DNA of 64,000 nt from Aphanomyces cochlioides (lineage: Eukaryota > Oomycota > Saprolegniomycetes > Saprolegniales > Verrucalvaceae): assembly GCA_019828595.1 (NCBI GenBank), contig JAHQRK010000001.1, positions 1,550,001 through 1,614,000 of the forward strand, given 5' to 3'. The position numbers were made by a program, and so were the translations under genes. How positions within the stretch are numbered: position 1 is the first letter of the stretch; the number at the start of each line of letters is the position of its first letter. Positions 10,042 through 21,652 of the stretch are shown one piece after another. The notes below the pieces were generated by a model. That model searched no databases. It was not told the origin of the DNA and saw only the letters and a program-made list of their open reading frames with translations.

Positions 10042-13000
10042 ATGAGCGAACCCTTGTATGATGAGTTCGGCAACTATATTGGTCCTGATCTAGACAACGA
10101 TGACTCGGAGAGCGAACAGCAAGAAGAATCCGAGAAGGACGAAGATTCGGACAATGAAGACGACGACGACGATGACGATACGCGTCGACCGCAAGAGACA
10201 TCGTCGTCCACCGCACTGCAAACATACCGCGAAGAAGACCACAGGATTGTCTTGCATGAAGATAAGCAGTACTATCCTGATGCAGAAGAAGTCTATGGTG
10301 ATGCAGAGGTGCTCGTGATGGAAGAAGACGCTCAAGCAATTGAAACACCATTGGTTGCACCTGTCAAAGTCAAAGCTTTCTCGGCGCTCGAGAAAGAACC
10401 CGTCAAGACAACGTACTCCAACGAGTTTCTCGCATCGCTGATGGATTTTCCAGCGCTTATTCGCAATGTCTGTGTGATTGGTAACCTACATGCGGGTAAA
10501 ACCCTCTTTCTCGATTTGCTCGTCGAATCGACACACGTGAACAAATGGAAAGATCAACAAAAAGACACTACCAAGCGTGCCATGGCTGTCGAACTTGAGC
10601 GCCGATACACAGATACGCGAGCGGACGAGCAAGCACGCAAAATCAGTATCAAATCGACTCCAGTGTCGTTGGTTTTGCCATCATCCAAGGGCAAGTCCTT
10701 CGTGATGAACATTCTCGATTGTCCAGGTCATGTCAACTTCTCCGACGAAGCGACTGCAGCAATGCAAGTATCAGACGGTGTGATCTTGATGGTGGATGTG
10801 ATTGAAGGCGTGATGATGCATGTGAGTTAATCTTCTACCTCTACACAAATGTCATGAAAGGAATAGACGGAAACGCTGGTGAAAGCTGCCCTCCTAGCCA
10901 AATTGCCGCTTTTGCTCGTCGTGAACAAAGTAGATCGCTTGATTATTGAGCTCAAATTGCCGCCTCAAGATGCCTATTTCAAGATATTGCACACGATCGA
11001 AGAGGTGAATCGCATCATTGAAGTCCATACGCCGCTTGGAGAACAAATGGAGCGCCTCTCTCCTGAATTGGGCAATGTTCTCTTCTCCTCGGCCCAGCAT
11101 GGCTGGTGCTTTTCTTTGGAATCCTTTTCTCAGGTATTTCAAGCATTTGAGGCTTCATATTGACATGTGGATTTGTAGTTGTATGCTCAAAAGAACCCAG
11201 GGGTCAACCCGGCTGAGCTCGCAAAGCGATTGTGGGGTGATTTGTATTACAATCCAGGCGCACGAACGTTCAAATCCAAAATTGTAAGTCCGATTATGTC
11301 AAGCTTTCAAGTTGATCATACTTTTTGGGTTGTAGCCATACGAAGGAGCACATCGTTCATTCGTACAGTTTATTCTCGAGCCAATTTACAAAATCTACGC
11401 TCAGGTCTCTTCGCCCAAAATAAATTGAGGGCTTTACTTCACTTTAGGTGCTTGGCGAAGACGTCAATGTGCTCTCCAAGACTCTCCGCAGCCTTGGCTT
11501 GCGTTTGAGCCGTGAGGATTTGCATTTGAACCCGCGGCCGTTGCTCAAATTGGTTTTGTCACAGTTCTTGGGTCGTTCCGCAAGTTCATTTGTGGATTTG
11601 GTCAGTCGATTTATTCCGTCACCGTTGGACACTGCAGAAGCTAAAGTCAAGGCGCTCTACACGGAAAATGTGAAATCGAAAGCTGCCAAAGCCATGATTG
11701 CTTGCGATCCTACTGGGCCTTTGATGATCAATATTGTCAAATTGTATTCGTCGTCCGATGGAACATCTTTCAGTGCTTTTGGTCGCATTTATTCTGGTGC
11801 AGTCTCGACTGGTCAGCGAGTTAAAGTTCTCGGCGAAAGCTACAGCCCTGATGACGACGAAGATATGGTAGTCCGCACAGTTGAAAGCGTGAGCATCAGT
11901 CAAGGCCGATACAAAGTGGACTTGAACCGTATTGTTGCGGGCAACTGGGTCTTGCTGGATGGCGTCGATGGAAGCATCACAAAGAGCGCAACGATCACAG
12001 ATGCGTCTGAAGAACTTCTGCAAGATGATCGCGTCGGCATCTTCCAGCCGATTTCGAAGCGATTTTCGACAAGCGCTGTCGTGAAATTGGCCGTCGAGCC
12101 TTTGAATCCATCCGAGCTGCCAAAGATGTTGGAAGGATTACGCAAAATCAGCAAGAGCTATCCTCTTGTGACGACCAAAGTCGAAGAATCGGGCGAACAT
12201 GTCATTCTCTGCACCGGCGAATTGTCAGCCGATTGTATTTTGCACGACTTGCGCAACATGTACTCTGAAATTGAAGTCAAAGTGGCTGATCCTGTTGCTT
12301 GCTTCTGCGAAACAGTTGTCGAGACATCCTCTGTCCAGTACAAAGGGCACCGCCAAGGCAAAACTTAATCGGATTTTGTAGGTGTTTTGCCGAGACGCCA
12401 AACCAAAAGAACAAATTGACTATGATTGCTGAGCCCCTGGATGTCGGTTTGGGTAAAGATATTGAAACTGGTGTGGTCAACTTGAGCGTACGTTTCCCCT
12501 CTGTGGCCAAGCTAATCCACTCTGTAGTGGCCCAAGAAAGATGTTGCCGAGTTTTTCCAAAACCAATATCAATGGGATGTTTTGGCCGCTCGGTCTGTGT
12601 GGGCATTTGGTCCAGATAGCACTGGCCCAAATGTCTTGATTGACGACACGCTTTCGTCGGAAGTGGACAAGAAGTCACTCAACAGCATCAAGAACTCAAT
12701 CGTTCAAGGTAATCAAACCAAATTTGGCTAGCAGCACTTGCTGATACTCTCTAGGCTTTCAATGGGGTTGTCGAGAAGGTCCTCTCTGTGACGAACCCAT
12801 TCGAAATACCAAATTCAAGATTTTGCATGCGTCCATGGCCTCTGAACCTATTCACCGCGCAGGCGGTCAAGTTATTCCTACAGCTCGCCGAGTTGTCTAC
12901 TCGTCCTTCTTAACAGCTACGCCTCGGGTACGTATCGTTGAAATCGCGTCCTGTTGACGGGATGTCTTGTAGCTCCTCGAGCCTATGTTTGCATTGGAAA

Positions 13001-13456
13001 TTGAATGCCCCGCCGATACCGTCTCGACGCTTTACCAAGTTTTGACGAAACGACGAGGGCACATTACCCACGACGCTCCAAAGGCCGGATCGCCCATGTA
13101 CACCGTTCGTGGTTTCTTGCCCGTCATTGAATCGTTTGGCTTTGAAACTGACCTGCGAGTCTTCACACAAGGCCATGCTTTCTGTACACAAACGTTTGAC
13201 CATTGGGCGTTAGTACCAGGTATCTTCGATGATTCTCGACTGTAGCTAGATGGTATATGTAGGTGATCCATTGGACACAACAATCATTCTACGACCGCTT
13301 GAGCCATCCCCCGTCCAAGCCCTCGCTCGAGAATTTATGGTCAAGACACGTCGTCGCAAGGGCTTGAGTGAGGAAGTGAACGTGTCAAAATTCTTCGACG
13401 ATCCCATGCTCCAAGAATTGGCCAAGCATGAAATGGAAGTTGAAAATCTCATGTAG
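10042..13456 (+). CDS. EFTUD2: Snu114/EFTUD2, U5 snRNP GTPase
   Basis: Ten exons: 10042-10821, 10867-11133, 11179-11283, 11336-11404, 11448-12337, 12382-12487, 12528-12708, 12755-12927, 12973-13219 and 13263-13456. All introns are GT-AG and 40-52 bases; the sum is 1003 residues, close to the known family length. The protein is an EF-2-like GTPase of the U5 snRNP and U4/U6.U5 tri-snRNP that controls spliceosome activation and disassembly. Visible marks are the acidic N-terminus (residues 20-48), P-loop 'GNLHAGKT', 'DCPGH', 'NKVDRL', '[13 protein letters not shown]', '[16 protein letters not shown]', and C-terminal '[14 protein letters not shown]' with 'KFFDDPML'. These are Snu114-type rather than EF-2 (no diphthamide loop). 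It is the longest conserved gene here and calibrates the intron style of the genome. Confidence 0.97.
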
Positions 13457-13853
13457 ACACGACGGACAACCGACAACAATGCAACGAATCGACACGAGTC
13501 CCAAGACTGAGTTGGAAAAAAGATCTCTTTCTCGTCAGTTTGCCACGATGATATCATTCCTGGCCATGTCTTCCTGGCCATGTTTTCAATAAAAAACGAT
13601 CGACACAGATTGATTCGAGAAAGCTCTCGTTGCGCACGATCGCCATCTTCATATTTCTGCATCCGTGGTGAGATTGCGTGTGGCATTGAGTAGCTCCGTG
13701 CGCTCTGTCGTGCACGTATGTGTAGAGTTCCAAGCGACTTCATCTTCTGATTGGCAAGTTCCCCCATGAGTTGTGCTTGGTTGTTGCAGTGTCCAGGGTT
13801 GAGACGCACACTGAAGGGTTTTTCGCTCACTTTGAAACTTGCAATCGACCGAT
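13457..13853. other. Spacer between EFTUD2 and the repeat-protein gene
   Basis: 397 bases without a supported gene. An AATAAA at about 13587-13593 could serve as the polyadenylation signal of EFTUD2. Open frames on the minus strand overlap the last exon of EFTUD2 and have no family features. Confidence 0.4.
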
Positions 13854-14606
13854 ATGTTTGACACGCCAGAGCTCTTGCCGTCACCGACACGTGCGCTCGA
13901 GGCCAAGCTCGTCGCGCCGACATTGAGTCCTCAAGCCTCGATGCGCAAGTACACCTACATTCCGCTCCTGTTGAACCCAGTGGTGAATCTCGACGACGAC
14001 GACTCGAACGAGCCGACTGCAGCGTCGATTCTACTTGAAATGGCCCAACTACAGCACCATGCTGAGTCGCCTCGAACGCGCAAGCGTTGCGCGTGCAAGG
14101 TGAACGGATGCACGCAGATCAGTATTCGATATGGTCTCTGCTCCGCCCACGGCGGCCGCTATGTGTGCAAAGTCGAGGGCTGCAGCAAGCTTGTGACAAA
14201 GGAGGGCGTGTGCACAGCGCACGGCGGGCGCTACTACTGCATCGTCGAGGGGTGTACGAAACAGCGGCTCAAGAGCGGTCTCTGCTTTGCCCACGGCGGA
14301 GTGTCGTATTGCAGTGTCCAGGGATGTACGAAGACGCGGCAAAAGCGCGGGCTGTGCAAATCCCACGGCGGCGTGGCCTTTTGCAAGATGCCAGGCTGCG
14401 ACAAAGTGAGCAACGCCAAGGGACTCTGCCGTGACCATGGGGGAGTCACGTACTGCAACACACCAGGTTGCCAGAATCTCACACAGCGCGGCGGGCTCTG
14501 CCGAAAGCACGGCGGGTTCATGTACTGCCAAGTGCGCAATTGCAACAAGGGCGCGATCAAAGGCGGCTTCTGTCGCCCGCACGACCTCGAGAAGAGTCTC
14601 GATTGA
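13854..14606 (+). CDS. 'WRKY19-like' cysteine/histidine repeat protein with seven CxxxxC...HGG units
   Basis: A single exon of 250 residues from the first ATG in frame. An acidic N-terminal 75 residues is followed by seven tandem units of about 24 residues (residues about 83-245). Each has the pattern C-x4-C-x(9-11)-C-x2-H-G-G, for example 'CKVEGCSKLVTKEGVCTAHGG', which is a zinc-binding arrangement. The last unit ends in 'CRPHDLEKS' instead of HGG. Proteins of this kind are abundant in oomycetes and are often labelled WRKY transcription factor 19-like because plant WRKY19 has similar repeats; there is no WRKYGQK motif here, so it is not a WRKY factor. A nucleic-acid or protein-binding role is likely but unproven. 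Confidence 0.8.
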   Translation: MFDTPELLPSPTRALEAKLVAPTLSPQASMRKYTYIPLLLNPVVNLDDDDSNEPTAASILLEMAQLQHHAESPRTRKRCACKVNGCTQISIRYGLCSAHGGRYVCKVEGCSKLVTKEGVCTAHGGRYYCIVEGCTKQRLKSGLCFAHGGVSYCSVQGCTKTRQKRGLCKSHGGVAFCKMPGCDKVSNAKGLCRDHGGVTYCNTPGCQNLTQRGGLCRKHGGFMYCQVRNCNKGAIKGGFCRPHDLEKSLD

Positions 14607-14735
14607 TATTTATTCAGAGTTAACCAAAGTAGTCGATCGTCATCTTCGTCATCTTGGTCGTCAAGGAATTTCACACTTTTGAAATGTCTTCGTGGCTGTA
14701 CCATTTGGCCCATTTGGCCCAAGGAGGTTTGCCCC

Positions 14736-14743
14736 ATCCGGAT
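14736..14743. promoter_or_regulatory. ATCCGGAT site ahead of the membrane-protein gene
   Basis: A single ATCCGGATAAAA copy 44 bases before the ATG at 14788, in the spacer that follows the repeat-protein gene. It is listed as one instance of the recurrent palindrome. Confidence 0.45.
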
Positions 14744-14787
14744 AAAATGGCCTTGTCCATCGTAAAGGAGGATCTTATCCTGTCGCC

Positions 14788-16049
14788 ATGCCAGCCGATG
14801 AAGTCTGGACCAGTCGACTGACCGCCGTCGACATGGCTGGGCTCTTTGCACTGCCGCTTCTGTCGTTCCTTGTGATCGTAGCTCTCTTCACGGTCCTGAA
14901 CAAGCCCAAGTCGAAGGCCGTGGCGTATAAATCGCCCAATTACGGCGCTATCCATCATCATTTCACCACAGACGACGACGACTGCGACATCATCTACGCT
15001 GGCCACGTGACTGGAGTCTACGGCACGGCTTGGACCAGCACATTCGACTTGCTTTTCATCGGTGTGATCGCCGTCTTGCTGCTTGGGCTGGTAGTGTGGA
15101 CGAACATCGACCAGACTGCACTGTGGTCGTCGTCACCCTTTTGGCTCACTCTGGCGCTGAAGGCGATCGGTCTGCTGGTTGTCTCGACGTTGGCTGGTAT
15201 GGTCTGCCGTCTCTTTTGCGTCATGGATGACCGAGGATACGTTCAAACGACGATTAGCTTGAAATTCAAGGTACGTGACGACAGTCGTCCTGCCACCTCA
15301 TGCCTTGGCCAGATCAGCTACACTCGACAATGCCAGCTTGCCGCCGCCTATTTGATTCCTCTGTTGAATCTGTGGACGTCAGCAGCCACCAACTCTGTCT
15401 TGGAGCTCGCGTGGTCGTACTTGGCCGTGCTTCTTTGCTATCTCCTGCAGATCAAACCCCTCCGAGAGCGGATCACTTGGTGCATGGTCCAATTCAACGG
15501 CATTGATCTCCCCGACGACCGACCGCATTCGCTTCAGTGGCTCGTTCTCAATGATTTGCTGTCTGGGTTTGCTCTCTTGGTCTGTTTCAAGAGCCTCTTC
15601 CTCGAGCGACCTAGTCTCTTCGTTGTCCTTGTCCTCGTCGTCGTTGTTAGCTGCAGTGTCGCGGAACCTGTTGGTACGTTGACCGATGCTTCCACGTCAT
15701 GACGACTGTCGCGTAGGATCTCTCTGGGGCCAACACAAGTTCTCGACAAAGTTGTCATGGATCACCCACGAATCCAGGACATGGGAAAGCACTGCGGCAA
15801 TCTTCATCACTGCCATGACAATGCCAGCAATCATGTACGTCCATGCGCGCCGTGAAGAGTGCTTCTAACCTGGCGCTGCGCCGTAGGTATCAATCCTTTT
15901 CAAGCATCCACCAAGTCTTCACAACGATGGTGGTCTTGCCGCCAGTTGTAGCCTGTATAGACGCCGTGTCGCCACGCCAATGGACCATGCCAAGCCTCGT
16001 CCTCGCGGCGGGCGCTGTGCTCGTCGGGATTGTCCACGTTGTAGCTTAA
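14788..16049 (+). CDS. Unrecognised multi-pass membrane protein (about ten spans)
   Basis: Three exons, 14788-15673, 15717-15834 and 15887-16049, joined over 43- and 52-base GT-AG introns, give 388 residues. Hydrophobic spans begin near residues 22, 88, 117, 182, 203, 250, 275, 318, 340 and 362, separated by short loops. The N-terminal loop (residues 40-80) is polar and Asp-rich ('TTDDDDCD'), and a loop after the third span contains 'CVMDDRGYVQTTISLKFKV'. I see no transporter signature. Related unannotated membrane proteins are common in oomycete genomes, so I leave the function open. It ends 45 bases before the stop of the convergent kinase gene. Confidence 0.75.
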
Positions 16050-16094
16050 AACTCGAGAGACCGAACGAGAGAAGCACTGTGAAATACAATCGCA

Positions 16095-17069
16095 TTATGA
16101 CACTTCTAGCTCCATCGCGTGATGTGAACATGGTGCCTTGGTGGCATACGCTTGCAAGCATCGCATGTGCTCTTCACCGAACGGAATGGAAAACACGTTC
16201 TGCGTCTGGTTTAAATCGAGCCATGGATGACGCAGCAGAGCTTTCGCACTCGGTCGTTGCGCCGCGTCGATGTTGAGGCACGTCGCGAGGAACGACCGCG
16301 CCGTGGTTGAGAGTTGCTGATGCGATGGCACCATGTACTCTCCCTCGCGGATTTTGTCTTCTAGCTGCGACATAAACTTGCCTTCGAATGGCACGTGGCC
16401 CGTGAGGAGGACAAACGTGCACACGCCGAGCGCCCAAATGTCCACTTTGTTCGTGTACGGCGTGTCCTTGTCAAAGACTTCCGGGGCCATGAAAGGCCCT
16501 GTGCCGCAGAGCCCAACCATGGACTCGCCGTCCGCGGCGATATGCGCCACCCCAAAGTCGATCAGCTTCAAATGATCGCCGATTCTGTCGAGGAGCAAGT
16601 TCTCTGGCTTGAGATCGCGGTGTGTGATCCCTCTCGAGTGCATGGCAGCTACGACTTGGACGAGTTCTCGCACGAGTGTTCGAATCCTATGTTCGTTGAC
16701 GGACGCTCGTCCTGAGGTGAGCGCCGGGACGACCTCGCCACCACCAACCAACTCTGTCACGATTGCAATCTTGGCTTCGTCCTTGTACACGTCGACGAGC
16801 CATAGAACTTGCGGCTCGTCATGGAGCATGGAGAGCACTCGTAGCTCAGCATTGAGCGCGTCGACTCGACTCTGCGTGCTCAAGTAGGCCACCTGAACCA
16901 TTTTGACCGCGACGATTTTCTCTGGCTCGGCTCGGGACTTGGCCCGGACGACGCGGCAAGTCTTGCCTTCGCCGACGACGTCCAGCAGCTCGTAATCTCT
17001 TTCGACTGGCGCTTGGACGAACGGAACTTCCTTCTGCCGGCGGCAGCAACACGAGAGGAGGCGGTGCAT
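16095..17069 (-). CDS. Serine/threonine protein kinase, CAMK-like
   Basis: A single exon of 324 residues from the ATG at complement 17067-17069. An ATG farther upstream would run the protein into the divergent neighbour's exon, so the shorter start is preferred. The kinase domain occupies residues about 23-282: glycine loop 'VGEGKTCRVV', catalytic Lys in 'VAVKMV', 'HRDLKPENLLL', 'DFGVAH', 'GTGPFMAPE' and 'DIWALGV'. All residues needed for catalysis are present. The HPW motif at the domain end ('LLRHPWLDL') and the overall pattern fit the calcium/calmodulin-dependent kinase group. There is no EF-hand or membrane segment. The Cys-rich N-terminus 'LLSCCCRR' might be palmitoylated, which is an inference. 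It is divergent from the next gene, with 79 bases between starts. Confidence 0.88.
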   Translation of the reverse strand: MHRLLSCCCRRQKEVPFVQAPVERDYELLDVVGEGKTCRVVRAKSRAEPEKIVAVKMVQVAYLSTQSRVDALNAELRVLSMLHDEPQVLWLVDVYKDEAKIAIVTELVGGGEVVPALTSGRASVNEHRIRTLVRELVQVVAAMHSRGITHRDLKPENLLLDRIGDHLKLIDFGVAHIAADGESMVGLCGTGPFMAPEVFDKDTPYTNKVDIWALGVCTFVLLTGHVPFEGKFMSQLEDKIREGEYMVPSHQQLSTTARSFLATCLNIDAAQRPSAKALLRHPWLDLNQTQNVFSIPFGEEHMRCLQAYATKAPCSHHAMELEVS

Positions 17070-17148
17070 GGATGCTTGTCGTGTGTAACTGGAATTCCAG
17101 TGGGACAGCGACACTGGGACAAATCCGAAAGGTCGCGGCGGTGGTGAC

Positions 17149-20100
17149 ATGGAAGTGCCGCTCTTCAAAGTCCACGCGGAGCTCAATGTCGACTTGGACG
17201 AGGCGACGGTACGCTTGCCGCCGATCCTATCGGAGCCTTCCAAGCTCTTCCTGGCGTCGACAAAGTCCGTCCGGTTGAAAGCAACCCCCAGCGGCGCCAT
17301 GACAGCGCGGGAACGACCGAAACCAGACTTGATCATGCGACGGACAAAGAGAGATGTCTTCATGCCCGTCGCGACGCAGAGCTTGAATCACGCCCAACAT
17401 GAACAGCTTGAGCATATTCTCCACGCGTTTGAAACAGACACAGCGCATCACTGCCTACGGTATGTCGAGGATTTCATCATCAAGTCACTGGCATGCCATG
17501 GTCTAGACCGCCGGATCGACTCTTTTGGTACTTTGAACTACTCGACCAAGTGGCCAAGACAGCGTCGCCAGTACAGCATGTCCTGCAGCAGGTTCTAGCT
17601 GTGTTTGAAAGCATCTAGAGGCTTTAGATGTAGATCCAACGAGTGCTTTGTGATGTCGTCTACGATTGCGCCAAGCTCGACGTGCCGCGGGCGACACGAG
17701 GACTCGAATTTGCGCATTTGGTCAAGCAGATTCACCACGATGCGATCGACAATGAGCTCGCGCGGCTGGAAGCAGCGATGAAAGAACAGGTAGACCACGC
17801 TCCTTGGCACGATCTACACGAGCGTCCATGGAGCAGACAAAGATTCAAACCAGTCGCGCAAAGGAATTGGCGTCACTCAAGGTAGATCCTCGCGCCGACG
17901 TTCGCATTCCGCGAGTGATTCCGGGTAGGCGGTCCTAGCCAAGGCAAAGGAGACGCAAGCAAAGCTCTTGGCAGAAGTTGCAGCCCAAGCAGAGTCGGTC
18001 CGGCGCGACGAGGAAGCGTACGAGCATCTCCTTGGCGATGAAGTTGCGCTCGATCGCAAATCGTCCTTCCATCGGCTGCAACTCTTGGAGGCGGCGAAAA
18101 TGCGCGGCCAAGTCGCCGAGAAAGCCCACGCACTCCGCGATGACTTTCGCAAAACCATGTTCTTCCTCCATGAGAAAGAAGCGCAGGCCAAGGAGCACGA
18201 CGCGATCGCGTCCACCATCGACGACTTGAAACGAGAGAAAGCGCATCTCGCAGCCAAGAGCGACAAACTCACGAGCGATATCCAAGCGCTGGAAGCGCAA
18301 CTTGCCGCCGATCAACGGCTCGTCGCAAACAAGCGAGTGTGGTTTCTTCTTGGCATTGCAATCACAATGAGCGGCTGTAGGAAGAACTTCGGCTGGCGGA
18401 GGTTGACCTTGAGGAAGTGAATGAAAGCTCGGCCGATCTCCAGCGCAGCCACACGCCTCGACCTAAGTGGGACGCAGTCTTCCAGACGCTGCCTGAAGTC
18501 GCGTACGTCGATCCAGTCAACCAAGCGGCAAGCAGAGACGGCAAGGTGCTTCTTCCTATCGTCAAGACTGTCGTGGAATGATCGCAAGCGCAGGTGCGAA
18601 GGCGGTGGGCCCAGCAAGGCAGGACGCAAGCGTTCGTCAAGGAAATGTGCCATTGGCTTCAACGCATCCAAGGCGATTGCGGCATGAGCTTGCAGCTAGC
18701 ACGGGTACAAATCGCATCTTCCTCATCGTCCAATGTCAATCTGGTTCGCATGCAGCTCACCAACGAGTCGGAAGCGGCGCGCTTGGAGCTGAGCAAACTC
18801 CAGGCCCAAGTGGAGAGCCTTACACGAAGGCAAAGGCGGCAAGTGCAGGCGTTGCCAACTCGCGGCACTGGCCTCGGCAGCATCTCGGCAGTCGCAAAGA
18901 CTCTCACGGCGGCGAAAAAGTTGCTCGGCGCGACGGCGGGCTTCAGTAATTCCACAGAGCCATACACTGGCCCTGTCAAGGATTTCATCACAGCTCTCGG
19001 GACGACTCCAGAGGTACAAACAGACACAGAGCTGGCTGGACAAGAGGCTCATGCTTGACCAGGTCCCGCAATTCCTGCGCCACACAGGACGCGTTCGGAA
19101 TCGACACATGACAAAGACGGAGCTAGAGGTACGCGGCTTTGTTGCCTATTGAGCTGACGCCAACGTAGAAAATCATTCGGACGACATGGAGCGGCAAGAG
19201 AGCCAAGGAAGCGCACATGGGGATCAAAATACCACTCGTAGGATGCCATGTTGATCGCTGTGTCGCTCATGAGCCCATGCAGGACGACTACTTGTACGAA
19301 GTCCTCAAGACCAAGTTCACGATCCAAACTGTCATTGCCGAGTGGGGCTACAACATCTTGCATAGTGCGCTTGTCGAGTGTCTTGGTGGAGTGACGTGGA
19401 CGAATTTAGGCCTCAAGGCGTTCTCATGGGATAGCGAAGTCGAACTCTTCTTCCTCTGTCTCACTGGCGCCGTCTCGGAAACGATCTACGACGACCAAGA
19501 GCTCATGCTGGATGAATGCCGCAATGTTCTCGTACGTGACTGCCTTTTATCTCGACGGCCAACTTGATGGAGCTAGTTGCGCCTCAATGAGAGCTATTTT
19601 GATGCTGAGCTCAAGCATGATCCAAAGCGAGTCTACTTGGTCTGGCCACGAGTGAGGGGATGTGAACTTGACATGGTGGCTAGAACGATGCGATGCTGAC
19701 GCTGCACAATTTCTTTCCCATGAAGACGCCTCTCCAGCTCAAATCCATCGAGCGCGAGCTTCTCCGCGAAGCCAAGAGCAAGGAAATGTCCGTGCACGGC
19801 ATCGCTGGTGAAATTTTGATTGCGATTGATGAGCTTCTTCCGGTCAAGCATCGAAGTTCCACGAGGGGGTACTTTTTAAAGGTCTTGCGTACGCAGCACT
19901 TCAAAGAGATCCAAGACTACCTCGCCCTTCTTGACCGGTATGGAACTCTTCCCAAGCTGTCGTTGTTGCAATAGCGGTGTCTTGTTTAGGAAGATTCGGG
20001 AAGCGGACGTACACAACATTGGTCGTGTTGAGATCCAATCCATTAAAGAGGTATTCTTTGCTGAGAAATCTCATGGTCAAGGATAGAACAGGCAATGCAA

Positions 20101-20368
20101 GCTATTGACGTGGCCGTCACGGACACGTGGTTGGCGGACTGCATTTTGCGAGGCATTCCAAAGCGTTTGGTCGGGCACATGGGCATGACCACCATCGTCG
20201 AATACAGGACGTTCTTCAAGGTATTGCACTGCGAGGCCATTGCAACCTATTTTGAACTACTCATTCACGTAGAAAATGAACCTCAAGCTCATGAAGCATA
20301 GCCTCAACTTCTTTCCCAAGGCGCAGATCGTGTCGCTGCATTCGACGCCGCGCACTTGCAGCAGTTGA
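17149..20368 (+). CDS. Coiled-coil protein resembling the TSNAXIP1 (translin-associated factor X-interacting) type
   Basis: A multi-exon gene with introns of about 40-50 bases. Supported joins: 17149-17459 to 17507 ('LRPPDRLFWYFELLDQ'); then the exon beginning at about 17634 ('IQRVLCDVVYDCAKL'); then 'TKIQTSRAKELASLK' to 'AVLAKAKETQAKLL'; 'VANK' to 'EELRLAEVDLEEV'; 'DGK' to 'VRRRWAQQ'; 'ALGTTPE' to 'VPQFLRHTGRVRNRHM'; 'TELE' to 'KIIRTTWSGKR'; and a final exon ending at 20368. The middle is a long coiled coil (17940-18330) followed by 'TPRPKWD'. The C-terminal half contains 'SETIYDDQ' and is helical. From memory the order of a coiled coil, a TPRP-W motif and a V-x-x-FL..G.VRNR block resembles animal TSNAXIP1, a ciliary/sperm protein; no search was possible. 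Exon details after 19500 are approximate. Confidence 0.6.
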
Positions 20369-20729
20369 CATCTATCTCCATGACAATCACGACCAGCCAA
20401 TCAAATTCCTTCGTTTGGAAATTTTCAAAAATCCCACCAATCAAATGGCAACCTATCATTTCAAAATTATCCGGAAGATTTGTAATGAAACAAAAATGCT
20501 ACGAATAATGGTTTAAGTTTCCACAATTAAGGTTTATTTTGTTTTGAAGAGTGAAAGAAGTTCTCCACACCATTATCCGGATGACACAATGTAATACAAA
20601 ATGGAGGTTAAAATCAAACATTTCGAGTATTAAGAGCTATTTTGTTTTGAAAACAAAATGGTATCCGGAGTTCTTGGAGGGGAAGACGACACCAGTCAGT
20701 TTCAGTAACACACGTAGCAGTCTGTCGTC
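20369..20729. other. AT-rich spacer with one ATCCGGAT and two half-sites
   Basis: No gene. ATCCGGAT lies at 20575-20582, with half-matches TTATCCGGAA near 20468 and TATCCGGAG near 20662. Two TTGTTTTGAA-type words recur at about 20540 and 20642. Confidence 0.45.
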
Positions 20730-21605
20730 ATGCAGACGATGCAGGCCCTCCTGACCGTCTCCAACACAAAGCAATGGCCGGCCACGATCGTCAATGACCC
20801 TGATATCTTGTCTCTCGATGTTAATGGCGAGTATGTTGTCTGTAAGATCTGCAGTGAGATGGACAAGGCTCGCGAAGGTTCTCGAATTGTGCGCATGAAT
20901 GGACCGTTCCGCACTGCTGCGTGGGATCGACACAAAGTGCGCAACATGGCGCATCGTAAACCTGGAGATCCTCCTCTACCAGTCCTTCCATCGTCTGGAA
21001 TCAAACGACGAAAGAAAAAGGCTGACGGCACGGAAGCTGACGAAGACGCACCGATTGCAAAATCCATCAGTCGCAAGAAAAAACTCAAGACGGAATTGTA
21101 CGCCACGTTGAGCGTCGACTTGGTCGGCACGTGTCCTGGTGCAATCCCATTTGAAAAGGCCACGCTTGTACAAAAACACTTGCGCGCCTTTCAAATGTTC
21201 TACATCCCGTCGCCTGTGTTTTCGATCCACTACGACGACAATAAGAAATGGTTCCAAGTCCACTCGCGCTACTGTGCAAAAGAGCTCGTGCTGAATCGCC
21301 GTGCCGATCGTGGTCAAGCATGTGAAGCCTGCTACCAATTGTTTACTGATCGTCAGCGGCTTATGTGGAAGCGTATCACCAACACGGAAGGATTGCTTGC
21401 AACGATCGAAGCATTGCGGTCGACCAACCACTCGGACATCGACTCCAATGTCATTTCCAAATTCCTCCAGACCAAATCATCGCTCTACAACACGCGTGGT
21501 CTTGCTCTACGCAAAGCTGCCAAGTTGGCTGTCGAGTACATTGTTGAGCGACGCCGATTGATCGAAGACATTGATCTGCTTGTCATCCCGCTGCCGCACA
21601 ACTAG
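20730..21605 (+). CDS. Conserved-looking protein of unknown function with two Cys pairs
   Basis: A single exon of 291 residues. The N-terminal part holds 'VVCKICSEMDKAREGS' and, about 45 residues in, 'AAWDRHKVRNM', which together resemble a degenerate zinc-binding fold. A strongly basic stretch (residues about 87-130, 'KRRKKK', 'SRKKKLK') is a likely nuclear localisation signal. The second half has a possible zinc site 'SRYCAKELVLNRRADRGQACEACYQLF' in parts and ends in a helical region. No family is recognised. Nuclear, perhaps DNA-related, is an inference from composition. Confidence 0.7.
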   Translation: MQTMQALLTVSNTKQWPATIVNDPDILSLDVNGEYVVCKICSEMDKAREGSRIVRMNGPFRTAAWDRHKVRNMAHRKPGDPPLPVLPSSGIKRRKKKADGTEADEDAPIAKSISRKKKLKTELYATLSVDLVGTCPGAIPFEKATLVQKHLRAFQMFYIPSPVFSIHYDDNKKWFQVHSRYCAKELVLNRRADRGQACEACYQLFTDRQRLMWKRITNTEGLLATIEALRSTNHSDIDSNVISKFLQTKSSLYNTRGLALRKAAKLAVEYIVERRRLIEDIDLLVIPLPHN

Positions 21606-21652
21606 CCAGCCATATGAAAGGGTATGTTGTCTATATATAACACGTGTTGTCT

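Noticed and set aside
13246..13923. 225-residue minus-strand frame spanning the EFTUD2 end and the next gene's start
   Set aside because: It overlaps two supported exons and shows no recognisable domain.
14049..14851. Minus-strand frames antisense to the Cys/His repeat protein
   Set aside because: The repeats on the plus strand explain their periodic pattern; no independent signal.
17070..17363. N-terminal extension of the kinase gene upstream of 17069
   Set aside because: It would overlap the first exon of the divergent coiled-coil gene, and the extension lacks protein-like conservation features.
20899..21561. Alternative frames within the gene at 20730-21605
   Set aside because: Shadows of the main frame, which alone has a full-length start-to-stop run and Cys motifs.
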